From Thermodesulfobacteriota bacterium (GTDB taxonomy: Bacteria > Desulfobacterota > Thermodesulfobacteria > Thermodesulfobacteriales > Thermodesulfatatoraceae), in NCBI GenBank assembly GCA_013154385.1, contig JAADCO010000094.1:1-9933 (forward strand): a DNA stretch of 9,933 nt. The letters are read 5' to 3'. Position 1 is the first letter of the stretch. Each line of letters starts with the position of its first letter. Shown piece after piece: positions 1 through 6,724 of the stretch. The position numbers and the translations under genes were made by a program. The notes beneath the pieces were generated by a model. It searched no databases, was not told the DNA's origin, and saw only the letters and a list, made by a program, of their open reading frames with translations.

Positions 1-384
1 ATCTTCGGCCTTGCGGATGACCTCGGCGCTGGCGGCGATCATCTCCACGCCGTACTTCTCGAGCACCCCGCGGCGGGCCACTTCAAAGGCCACGTTGAGC
101 CCGGTCTGCCCGCCGAGGGTGGGGAGGAGGGCGTCGGGGCGCTCCTCCCGGATGATCTCCGCCACCACTTCCGGCGTGATGGGTTCAACGTAGGTCCGGT
201 CGGCCATCTCCGGATCGGTCATGATGGTGGCGGGGTTCGAATTGACGAGCACCACCTCAAAGCCCTCTTCCTTGAGGGCCTTGCAGGCTTGGGTGCCGGA
301 GTAGTCGAACTCACAGGCCTGACCGATGACGATGGGCCCCGAGCCGATGATCAGGATTTTCTTGAGATCTGTCCTTTTGGGCAT
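1..384 (-). CDS. carB: Carbamoyl-phosphate synthase large subunit, N-terminal 128 residues (cut by window edge)
   Basis: The large subunit makes carbamoyl phosphate from bicarbonate, ATP and ammonia delivered by the CarA glutaminase subunit, feeding pyrimidine and arginine synthesis in the cytoplasm. I translated this frame by hand: it begins MPKRTDLKKILIIGSGPIVI, followed by the family blocks GQACEFDYSG, LVNSNPATIMTDPEMAD and PTLGGQTGLN, which match the first carboxyphosphate-forming ATP-grasp half very closely to the E. coli protein as I remember it. The frame is open to the left edge, so about 940 of the usual ~1070 residues lie outside. The ATG at 382-384 is preceded by a GGGTGAG ribosome site. 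It starts 14 bases after the stop of the PpiD-like gene, so it is probably the fourth gene of the operon starting at 5160. That is an odd setting, since carB usually follows carA. Confidence 0.96.
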   Translation of the reverse strand, partial: MPKRTDLKKILIIGSGPIVIGQACEFDYSGTQACKALKEEGFEVVLVNSNPATIMTDPEMADRTYVEPITPEVVAEIIREERPDALLPTLGGQTGLNVAFEVARRGVLEKYGVEMIAASAEVIRKAED

Positions 385-398
385 CTTCTCACCCTTTC

Positions 399-2288
399 TT
401 AAGGTTTGGGCAGCTCCTGATAGAGCTTGATCTCGGCCTTCTCCCGCAGATGGCGATACCAGGAATTGAAGGCCTCCTGGCGCTTGGCGAGGGTGAGCTC
501 CTCGGCGAGCTTTTTCTTCTCCGCCTCAAAGCCCTTGGGATCAGCCGGCGTCACGGCGACCAGGCGCAGGAGATAGTAGGCCTCCCCGGCAAAGACGGGC
601 TCGCCGTACCATTCTCCCGGCACGGCCAGGCCCCGCGCCGCCTGGGCCACGGGCAGGGGAAGACCGGTCTTGAAGAGGTCCTTGCGGGCCACGGGCTCGG
701 TCTTCTCGAGCTTGAGCCCCTTCTCCTTGAGCACGCTCTCCGGATCCTGGGCCTCCTTGAGCGCGGCGAGGAGTTCCTCGGCCTTCTTGCCGCAGAGCTC
801 CCGCGCCTTGTCCCGCACGTAGTCTTCCTTCACCCGGTCCTTGACCTCTTCAAACGGTGGAATGTGGGGCTCGTCCCTCTTTTCCACCTTGAAGATGATG
901 ATGCCCTCGGGGGTCTCGATGGGCGGCCCGAGTTCTCCTTCTTCGAGCTTGAGCGCCGCCTCGATCACCTCCGGCGATCCCGCCGGCCCCTTGGGAGGAT
1001 GGCGGGGATCGAAGAGGGGTGTTTCCTCGATCTTTTTCCCGGACTTCTCGGCCCAGGCCTTGAGGCCACCCAGGAGGATGACCTGATCGTAGATCTTGTT
1101 GGCCTCCTCCCAGGCCACGTGCTTCAGCTTTTCCTCCTTGAGCTTCTTGGTGATCTCCTCCTTGACCTCCTCAAGCGGGCGATAGCTCTCGGGCTTTATG
1201 TCTTCGACGAGGATGATGTGGTAGCCGAGGGAGCTCCGCAGGGGCCCGAGGATCTCTCCCTTCTTGGCGGAAAAGATGGCCTCGGCAAGGCCCGGAAAGA
1301 CCTCGTCCTGGGTGAGATAACCCAGCTCTCCGCCCTTTTCCTTGGTGTGCGGGTCATCGGAGTACTCCTTGGCCAGACGGGCCACGTCTTCCGGAGACTT
1401 GATCTTCTGGCGGATGGCCTGCGCCCTCTTGAAGAAGGCCTCGTCGTCCTCTCCCGGCTTCTTGGTGATGAGGATGTGGCGGAGCTTTCGCTTCTCGGGC
1501 TGGTGGTATTCCTCCTTGTGGGCCTCGTAGTAGGCCTTGATCTCCTCTTCGCTCACCTTGAGGTTCTTTTTGACCTCCTCGAAGGGCACGAGATAGTAGG
1601 CGAGCTTGATCTTCAGGGGTGTCCGATAGCGCTCCTTGTGGGCCTCGAAATAGCGCTTGAGATCCTCTTCCGAGACCTGGACCTCGGCCTCGCACTCCTT
1701 GAGGGGGATCTTCACGTAGGCCAGGGTGAGCTTTTCGTTCTGAAACTCGTAGTGCTCGCGGACTTCGTTTTCCGTGGCGCGGATGGGGGCGGTGAGAAGG
1801 TGCCTCAGCTTGGCGGCCAGGAGCTCGGCCTTCACCTGCTCCTCGAACTCCTGCGGGGTGAGGCGGAGCTCGCGCAAGAGGAGCCGGTAGCGGCGCGGAT
1901 CAAAGCGCCCGTTCGTCTGGAAGGCGTGGATCTGAGAGATGGCCAGCCGCACCTCGTCCGGCGTGACGGAGATGCCCATCTCCTTGGCCGTCTGCTCGAA
2001 GAGCACGCGCTGGATGAGCTCCTCAAGGACCTGTTGCGGAAGGTTCAACTGACGGAGCATCTCTTCGGAAAGCCGCCCCTGGAACATCCGCTGGAGCTGT
2101 TCGAGGCGCTGGGCGTAGAGGGCGCGGAATTCCGTAAAGGTGATGATCTGGCCGTTGACCTTGGCCAGGATGTCGGCCTGGCGCGTGCGGAAGGTGCCCA
2201 CGCCCCAGAAGACGAAGACCACGATGATGGCCCCGAGCAAGGCCTTGACCATCCAGGAACCGGCACGTTGCCGGAGGAAATCGAGCAT
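399..2288 (-). CDS. SurA/PpiD-type membrane-anchored peptidyl-prolyl cis-trans isomerase (periplasmic chaperone)
   Basis: A 629-residue protein of the size and layout of PpiD, a chaperone anchored in the inner membrane that helps newly exported proteins fold. A short basic N-terminus (MLDFLRQRAGSWMVK) is followed by one hydrophobic segment at about residues 15-31, then a SurA_N-like helical region at about 35-200. A parvulin rotamase domain at about 265-365 carries KLRHILI, the GGELGYL block and SSLGYHIILVEDI. A second, degenerate parvulin-like unit may lie near 440-470 (GELGPPIETPEGIIIFKVE). Two similar helices, SEEDLKRYFEAHKERY (206-221) and SEEEIKAYYEAHKEEY (246-261), flank a short link. 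The frame is open up to 2345, but I chose the ATG at 2288 because it has a strong GGGGGTG ribosome site and gives the proper anchor; the longer start overlaps the previous gene. It lies 38 bases after the GH3 gene and 14 before carB. The exact subfamily (PpiD or a SurA-like relative) is not settled. Confidence 0.93.
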   Translation of the reverse strand: MLDFLRQRAGSWMVKALLGAIIVVFVFWGVGTFRTRQADILAKVNGQIITFTEFRALYAQRLEQLQRMFQGRLSEEMLRQLNLPQQVLEELIQRVLFEQTAKEMGISVTPDEVRLAISQIHAFQTNGRFDPRRYRLLLRELRLTPQEFEEQVKAELLAAKLRHLLTAPIRATENEVREHYEFQNEKLTLAYVKIPLKECEAEVQVSEEDLKRYFEAHKERYRTPLKIKLAYYLVPFEEVKKNLKVSEEEIKAYYEAHKEEYHQPEKRKLRHILITKKPGEDDEAFFKRAQAIRQKIKSPEDVARLAKEYSDDPHTKEKGGELGYLTQDEVFPGLAEAIFSAKKGEILGPLRSSLGYHIILVEDIKPESYRPLEEVKEEITKKLKEEKLKHVAWEEANKIYDQVILLGGLKAWAEKSGKKIEETPLFDPRHPPKGPAGSPEVIEAALKLEEGELGPPIETPEGIIIFKVEKRDEPHIPPFEEVKDRVKEDYVRDKARELCGKKAEELLAALKEAQDPESVLKEKGLKLEKTEPVARKDLFKTGLPLPVAQAARGLAVPGEWYGEPVFAGEAYYLLRLVAVTPADPKGFEAEKKKLAEELTLAKRQEAFNSWYRHLREKAEIKLYQELPKP

Positions 2289-2326
2289 ACGACACCCCCT
2301 TTGCTTTGGCTTGATGCCTTTAACAC

Positions 2327-3283
2327 CTAACCCGCGGGCAAGCAATACTTGAAGAGTTTTTCCTGGCGCTCAAGGCTTTCCTCAACCCGCCCTTTCAGGG
2401 CCGGGGAGCGGAGCTCGGGAAGGAGCTCGCGGATGGTTTCCGCACTCCTCCGGAAATCCTGGCAGAGGAGGAGGAGATCGTGCCCGGCCAGGAAGGCGTG
2501 AAGCGCGGCCTCGGCGAGGTCCATCTTCTTCAGCACGGCGCCCATGAAGAGGTCGTCGGTGAGCACGAGGCCCGGGAAGGATAACTCCCGCCGCAGGAGG
2601 GTGACGACCGAAGAAGAGAAGGTGGCGGGCCTCTGGTCGAGCTCCCGGATCAGGAGATGGGTGGTCATCACGCAGGGCACCCCGGCGTCCACGGCGGCGC
2701 GAAAAGGCTCTAGAGCCGCGGGATCAAGCCTCTCGAGCACCGGGAGGTCCTCGTGGGGGTCAAGACGCGCCTCGCCGAGCCCGGGGAAGTGCTTGGCGCA
2801 ACAGAGAAGCCCCTCGGAGAGAAAGGTTTCCACGTAGGTCCGCCCGAGGCGGGCCACCTTCTCCGGATCGCGGCCGAAGGTGCGCCCGCGAAGGAAGGAA
2901 GGGGCCTCCTCGTCCCCCAGGTCGAGCACCGGAGAGAGGTTCAGGTTGAACCCGTACTCGCGCAGATGCCGGGCGCAGAGCGCGGCGGTGCGGGCCACCG
3001 CGCCCTCTGGGTCCGGGTCTCCGGCCAACTCGAGCGGGGCCGGGAGATCCGGGAAGAGGGGAGGGCGCAGGCGGGCCACCGGCCCCCCTTCCTGGTCCAC
3101 GGCCACGAGCCCCCCGTATCGGCGAAGGGAGGAGACGAGGCGGACGGTCTGCTGGCGGTCTTCGAGGTTGCGGCGAAAGAGGATGAAGTGCCTGAGACCG
3201 AGTTCGCGGATGGTTTCCTCCTCTTCCGGGGAAAGACGCGGGCCTTCAAGCCCGATCATGAAGAGCCAACCTTCGCGCCTCAT
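2327..3283 (-). CDS. Glycoside hydrolase family 3 protein, NagZ-like (beta-N-acetylhexosaminidase)
   Basis: NagZ-type GH3 enzymes remove N-acetylglucosamine from muropeptides in peptidoglycan recycling. Family blocks appear in order: VDQEGGPVARL (62-72), FNLNLSPVLDL (112-122), GRTFGRDP (133-140), KHFPGLG (164-170), the DPH dyad (Asp175, His177; usually DSH) and TDDLFMGA with the presumed nucleophile Asp243. The catalytic set is therefore present. Two positions differ from the usual sequence: the second His of KHFPGHG is Leu169, and the Arg of DQEGGRV is Pro68. At 318 residues it is rather short (about 340 is common). No signal peptide or lipobox is seen, which suggests a cytoplasmic enzyme. 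The ATG at 3283 overlaps the kinase stop as ATGA, implying translational coupling; an internal ATG at 3259 (MIGLEG) is an alternative start that fits the usual family N-terminus. Substrate is inferred, not shown. Confidence 0.88.
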   Translation of the reverse strand: MRREGWLFMIGLEGPRLSPEEEETIRELGLRHFILFRRNLEDRQQTVRLVSSLRRYGGLVAVDQEGGPVARLRPPLFPDLPAPLELAGDPDPEGAVARTAALCARHLREYGFNLNLSPVLDLGDEEAPSFLRGRTFGRDPEKVARLGRTYVETFLSEGLLCCAKHFPGLGEARLDPHEDLPVLERLDPAALEPFRAAVDAGVPCVMTTHLLIRELDQRPATFSSSVVTLLRRELSFPGLVLTDDLFMGAVLKKMDLAEAALHAFLAGHDLLLLCQDFRRSAETIRELLPELRSPALKGRVEESLERQEKLFKYCLPAG

Positions 3284-5160
3284 GTCGAAAGGACCCTCTT
3301 CATCGTGGTCAGGAGTTCCTCGATGGTGAAGGGCTTCTTGAGCACGGCGTCGAAGCCGTGGCCCCTGTATTCCTCCGGGGCCTGATTGGCGTAGCCGCTC
3401 GCGAGAATGGTCTTGAGTTCGGGGTCGGCCTCCTTCAAGAGCGGCAGGACCTCAAGGCCGCCCAGGCTCCCCGGAATGGTGAGGTCGAGGATGGCGACCT
3501 CGAAGGGAGAGGAGGTGGCAAGCGCCATCTTCACCTTTTCGATGGCCTCGTCGGCGTTTCGGGCCTCCTCCACCTCGTAGCCCGCAAACTCCAGGGCCTC
3601 GCGGAAGGTCTGCCGCACGAGCTCTTCGTCTTCGAGGACCAGGACGCGCGCCGTGCCGCGGGGAAGGGTCTCGGAAACGGTGATCATCTCCTCCCTCTGG
3701 CCCTCGCTGGCCGGGAGATAGATCTCGAAGGTGGTCCCGACCCCCTTGCGGGAGGAGACCCCGATGTGCCCTCCGTGGCTGCGGATGATGGAGTAAGAGA
3801 TGGCCAGGCCCAGACCGGTGCCGTCCTCCTTGGTGGTGAAGTAAGGGTCGAAGATCTTGGGGAGGATCTCCGGGTCTATGCCTTCACCCTCGTCGGTGAC
3901 GGAGATGCGCACGTAGCGGCCCGGCGGGAGCCCGAACTCGCCGTTCAGGTCCACGTTCTCCGCGCGCACGAGCAGGCGCCCCCCGTGGGGCATGGCCTGC
4001 TTGGCGTTTATCACCAGGTTGCTGATCACCTGGCTCATCTGGGTGACGTCTATGTCCACCAGGGCCAGGTCCGGGGCGATGTCCACGTACCAGTTGACGT
4101 TTGAACCGCGCAGGCAGAAGGAAACCGTCTCCCGCAGGATGTCCCGCAGGGAGGCGGTCTTCTTCACCGGGGCGCCGCCCTTGGCAAAGGTCAAAAGCTG
4201 CTGGGTGAGGCCGCGGGCCTTGAGACAGGCCTGCTCGGCCTGGTTGATGAGGTGCTCGATGTCCTTGGGGAGCTTGCTCTTTAAGCGCACAAGCGTGAGG
4301 CTCCCCAGGATGGCCGTGAGGAAGTTGTTGAAGTCGTGGGCGATGCCTCCGGCCAGCATGGCCAGGGACTCGAACTTCGAGGCCCGGAGGAGCTCCTCCT
4401 CGGCCTTCTTGCGGTCGGTCACGTCCTCCACCAGGAGGAGGGCCTGGGTCTCGGCCGAGGGATAGCGCAGGGGGCTTGCCACCACCCGGTACCAGCGCCC
4501 GTTGCGCGGGTCCTGGAACTCCCACTGGGCGCCCTCGCCCTCAAAGACCTTCTTCACCCGACACCAGGGACAGGGGGACTCCCTTTCAAACAGCGTGCGG
4601 AAGCAGAGCTGGCCCTGGACCTCGCGGCCGAGGTACTGAAGGAGGCGCGCATTCAAGAGCTCCAGCCGATAGTCCTCGGAGATGGCGTAGATGAAACCCT
4701 GAAAGGCGTTGAAGATGGTCTGATAGCGGACGATGGTCTCTTCGAGGTTTCTCGCAAACTCTTTCTTGTCGGTGATGTCAATGGCCGTGCCGACGCCGAC
4801 GATCTTTCCTTCCTGCTCGAAGGTGGCGGCGGTGACCTCCAGCCATCGGACCTGCCCCTGCTTGGTGATGATCTTTATCTCGTAGTGGGGCGGAGGTTTT
4901 TCACCGGCCAGCCGGCGTAGTATCCTTTCTCGCACCATCTCCCGATGCTCGGGATGGACGATGTCCCAGAGGTAGATGTCGTAGAGCTCCTTCAGCGAAT
5001 AGCCGGTGATGGCCTCCATGGCCGGGTTGGCGTAGAGGAACTTTTCACGGTAAAGAAAGATGCCTACGGCGGCGGATTCGGTAAGAGTGCGAAACTTGGC
5101 TTCGCTTTCTATTAGGGCCTGTTCTAAGTCGATTTTTTTTCTATTAGATGGTGAAGACAT
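3280..5160 (-). CDS. Soluble hybrid sensor histidine kinase: PAS-PAS-HisKA-HATPase-receiver
   Basis: A 626-residue kinase without membrane segments, so it senses something in the cytoplasm. The first PAS domain is at about 20-135 (ITGYSLKEL, then DITDKKEF at its end) and a second at about 142-252. The second contains three cysteines, C-x10-C-P-W-C (Cys186, 197, 200), a pattern that might bind metal or respond to redox. The H-box GGIAHDFNN places the phosphorylated histidine at His275. The ATPase domain shows the N-box (Asn381 to Asn385), DEGEGID (423-429), IFDPYFTTK and GTGLGLAIS (447-455). A C-terminal receiver domain at about 504-626 has acidic residues 510-512, phosphoacceptor Asp559 in LDLTIPG, Ser588 and Lys609. 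There is no output domain, so the receiver either regulates the kinase or passes phosphate to another protein; no partner regulator is in the window. First gene of the minus-strand operon; the ATG at 5160 has only a weak, close AAAGG site. Signal unknown. Confidence 0.94.
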   Translation of the reverse strand: MSSPSNRKKIDLEQALIESEAKFRTLTESAAVGIFLYREKFLYANPAMEAITGYSLKELYDIYLWDIVHPEHREMVRERILRRLAGEKPPPHYEIKIITKQGQVRWLEVTAATFEQEGKIVGVGTAIDITDKKEFARNLEETIVRYQTIFNAFQGFIYAISEDYRLELLNARLLQYLGREVQGQLCFRTLFERESPCPWCRVKKVFEGEGAQWEFQDPRNGRWYRVVASPLRYPSAETQALLLVEDVTDRKKAEEELLRASKFESLAMLAGGIAHDFNNFLTAILGSLTLVRLKSKLPKDIEHLINQAEQACLKARGLTQQLLTFAKGGAPVKKTASLRDILRETVSFCLRGSNVNWYVDIAPDLALVDIDVTQMSQVISNLVINAKQAMPHGGRLLVRAENVDLNGEFGLPPGRYVRISVTDEGEGIDPEILPKIFDPYFTTKEDGTGLGLAISYSIIRSHGGHIGVSSRKGVGTTFEIYLPASEGQREEMITVSETLPRGTARVLVLEDEELVRQTFREALEFAGYEVEEARNADEAIEKVKMALATSSPFEVAILDLTIPGSLGGLEVLPLLKEADPELKTILASGYANQAPEEYRGHGFDAVLKKPFTIEELLTTMKRVLST

Positions 5161-5193
5161 GGCCTTTCAGCATTTTTTCAGACAGATGTCCAG

Positions 5194-5223
5194 ATTTTAG
5201 TTCAGAGCTTCCGAAAATGGCAA
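5194..5223 (-). promoter_or_regulatory. Predicted sigma70-type promoter of the kinase-GH3-PpiD-carB operon
   Basis: Reading the minus strand, a TTGCCA -35 element (5218-5223) is followed by an 18-base spacer and a TAAAAT -10 element (5194-5199). Each differs from consensus at one base. Transcription would start near 5187, giving a leader of about 27 bases before the kinase ATG at 5160. The -35 element covers the start codon of the divergent methyltransferase gene, so a polymerase bound here would physically interfere with that gene's leader. This is a consensus match only. Confidence 0.6.
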
Positions 5224-6005
5224 GAAAACTCTCTCGTCAAGGAAAACTCTTTCTCGTGGGCATAGGCCCCGGAGGGGAGGAGCATCTCACCCTGGCGGCC
5301 TGTGAGGCCCTGAAAAAGGCCGAAATCATCGTCGGTTACCATCGCTATCTCTCCCAGATCTCCTCTTTCCTCGAAGGCAAGGAGACGCTTTCGGCGGGGA
5401 TGACCGAGGAGCTCAAGAGGGCCCGCGAGGCGTTGCAACTGGCCTCCGAGGGCCGCGTCGTGGCCCTGGTCTCCGGCGGGGACCCGGCCATCTACGGCAT
5501 GTCCGCGCCGGTCTTCGAGGTCCTTTCCGCGGAGGATTTCTCCTGTCCCATCGAGATCATTCCCGGGGTAACGGCGGCTTGCGCGGCGGCGGCCAAGCTC
5601 GGGGCCCCGCTCAGCACGGACGTGGCCTTCGTCTCCCTAAGCGACCGCCTCACCCCCTGGGAGGTGATCGAAAGGCGGATCAAGGCCGCGGCCGAGGGCG
5701 ACTTCGTGCTCGTCATCTACAATCCGGCCAGCCGAAAACGAAGGGCCCTCCTTCCCCGGGCCATTGACCTGCTGCTTGAGCGGAAGGACCCCGAGACCCC
5801 GGTGGCCATCGCCAAGAACGTCACCCGCGAGGGGGAAAAGATCATCCTCACCAGCCTCTCGGCCCTCGAGGACTTTCTCCCGGAAGTGGACATGGCCACG
5901 CTCCTCATCGTGGGAAACTCCGAAACCCGGCGCGTAGGGGACTTTCTCCTCACTCCGCGGGGCTACGGCAAGAAATACGGTCTCCGCCCGGAGGGAGAAA
6001 GATGA
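5217..6005 (+). CDS. cbiH: Cobalt-precorrin-3 / precorrin-3B C17-methyltransferase (CbiH/CobJ family)
   Basis: This SAM-dependent enzyme methylates C17 of the corrinoid ring and drives ring contraction in cobalamin synthesis. The 262-residue protein shows the tetrapyrrole methylase fold: VGIGPGG (14-20), the SAM-loop GGDPAIYGM (87-95), EIIPGVTA (113-120), then SLSDRLTPWEVIE (140-152), YNPASRKRR (168-176), AKNVTREGE (199-207), and the C-terminal LLIVGNSET and LLTPRGYGK. The SDxLTPW and YNPxS blocks are specific to CbiH/CobJ within the family. The frame is open from 5148, but I prefer the ATG at 5217, which gives the normal family length and avoids overlap with the kinase start; its ribosome site is weak. 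No other corrin gene and no cobalamin riboswitch lies nearby (only 56 bases separate it from the kinase gene). Its stop overlaps the plsC start as ATGA. Confidence 0.92.
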   Translation: MARKLSRQGKLFLVGIGPGGEEHLTLAACEALKKAEIIVGYHRYLSQISSFLEGKETLSAGMTEELKRAREALQLASEGRVVALVSGGDPAIYGMSAPVFEVLSAEDFSCPIEIIPGVTAACAAAAKLGAPLSTDVAFVSLSDRLTPWEVIERRIKAAAEGDFVLVIYNPASRKRRALLPRAIDLLLERKDPETPVAIAKNVTREGEKIILTSLSALEDFLPEVDMATLLIVGNSETRRVGDFLLTPRGYGKKYGLRPEGER

Positions 6006-6724
6006 TCAGGGTCCTTTTCCACAACCTCTGCCTCTATCTCTACATCCTCATCACCGTGCCGCCCTTTGCCTTCCTCATCCTCTTTCTCGCCCTCTTCGAC
6101 CGCCGGGGGCGGCTCACCCACCGGATAGGCGTCTTTTGGTTGCGCGGCATCCTGTGGGTCTCGGGGGTGAAACTCGAGGTGCGGGGGCTCGAACACCTGC
6201 GCCGGGGCGAATCCTACATCTTCGCCGCCAACCATCGCAGCCAGTTCGACATCCCGGTGCTCGCCGTGGCGCTCCCCTATCAGATAAGATGGCTCGCCAA
6301 GGAAAGCCTCTTCCGCATCCCGCTCTTCGGCTGGGCCTTGAAGGCCATAGGCTACATCCCGGTTGACCGCCGCAACCCGCGCAAAGGGCTAAAGAGCCTT
6401 GAGGCCGCGGCCTTGAAGGTGCGCGAGGGGTTCTCCGTGGTCATCTTCCCCGAGGGCACCCGCAGCCCGGACGGAAGGCTCCTTCCTTTCAAGACCGGGG
6501 GCTTCGTGCTTGCCATCAAGAGCGGCCACCCGGTGGTGCCGGTGGCCATCTGCGGCACGGAGCGGATCATGCCCAAGGGCAAGCTCTACGTCCGACCGGG
6601 GCTCGTGCGCGTGAAGATCCTCCAGCCCATCGAAACGCGGGGGCTCTCCCTGCGCGAGAAGACGGAACTCGCCACCCTCGTGCGGATGAAGATCGAAGAG
6701 GCCCTGCGTTCAGGATGCCGCTAA
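6002..6724 (+). CDS. plsC: 1-acyl-sn-glycerol-3-phosphate acyltransferase (PlsC family)
   Basis: PlsC acylates lysophosphatidic acid to phosphatidic acid, the second acylation of phospholipid synthesis, at the inner membrane. The 240-residue protein has a hydrophobic N-terminal segment (about 10-32) and the family blocks in order: NHRSQFD (77-83, the NHx4D catalytic motif with His78 and Asp83), GYIPVDRR (117-124), FPEGTRS (149-155) and GHPVVPVAICG (175-185). Length is normal. Its ATG lies in the ATGA overlap with the methyltransferase stop and is preceded by GGAGGG six bases upstream, so the two are co-transcribed and probably coupled. The last 15 bases overlap the 3' end of the convergent ddl gene, leaving no room for a terminator between them. 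A PlsC-family enzyme for another acyl acceptor cannot be excluded. Confidence 0.92.
   Translation: MIRVLFHNLCLYLYILITVPPFAFLILFLALFDRRGRLTHRIGVFWLRGILWVSGVKLEVRGLEHLRRGESYIFAANHRSQFDIPVLAVALPYQIRWLAKESLFRIPLFGWALKAIGYIPVDRRNPRKGLKSLEAAALKVREGFSVVIFPEGTRSPDGRLLPFKTGGFVLAIKSGHPVVPVAICGTERIMPKGKLYVRPGLVRVKILQPIETRGLSLREKTELATLVRMKIEEALRSGCR

Noticed and set aside
450..2330. 626-codon plus-strand open frame across the PpiD-like gene
   Set aside because: Exactly antisense to a gene with clear domains; its product is a Leu/Gly/Asp/Glu-rich string without motifs, as expected from the complement of GC-rich codons.
3358..4104. 248-codon plus-strand frame inside the kinase gene
   Set aside because: Antisense shadow of the ATPase and receiver domains, whose motifs are intact on the other strand.
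5161..5216. Cobalamin riboswitch before the cbiH-like gene
   Set aside because: The gap is 56 bases, far too short, and I see no B12-box-like sequence.
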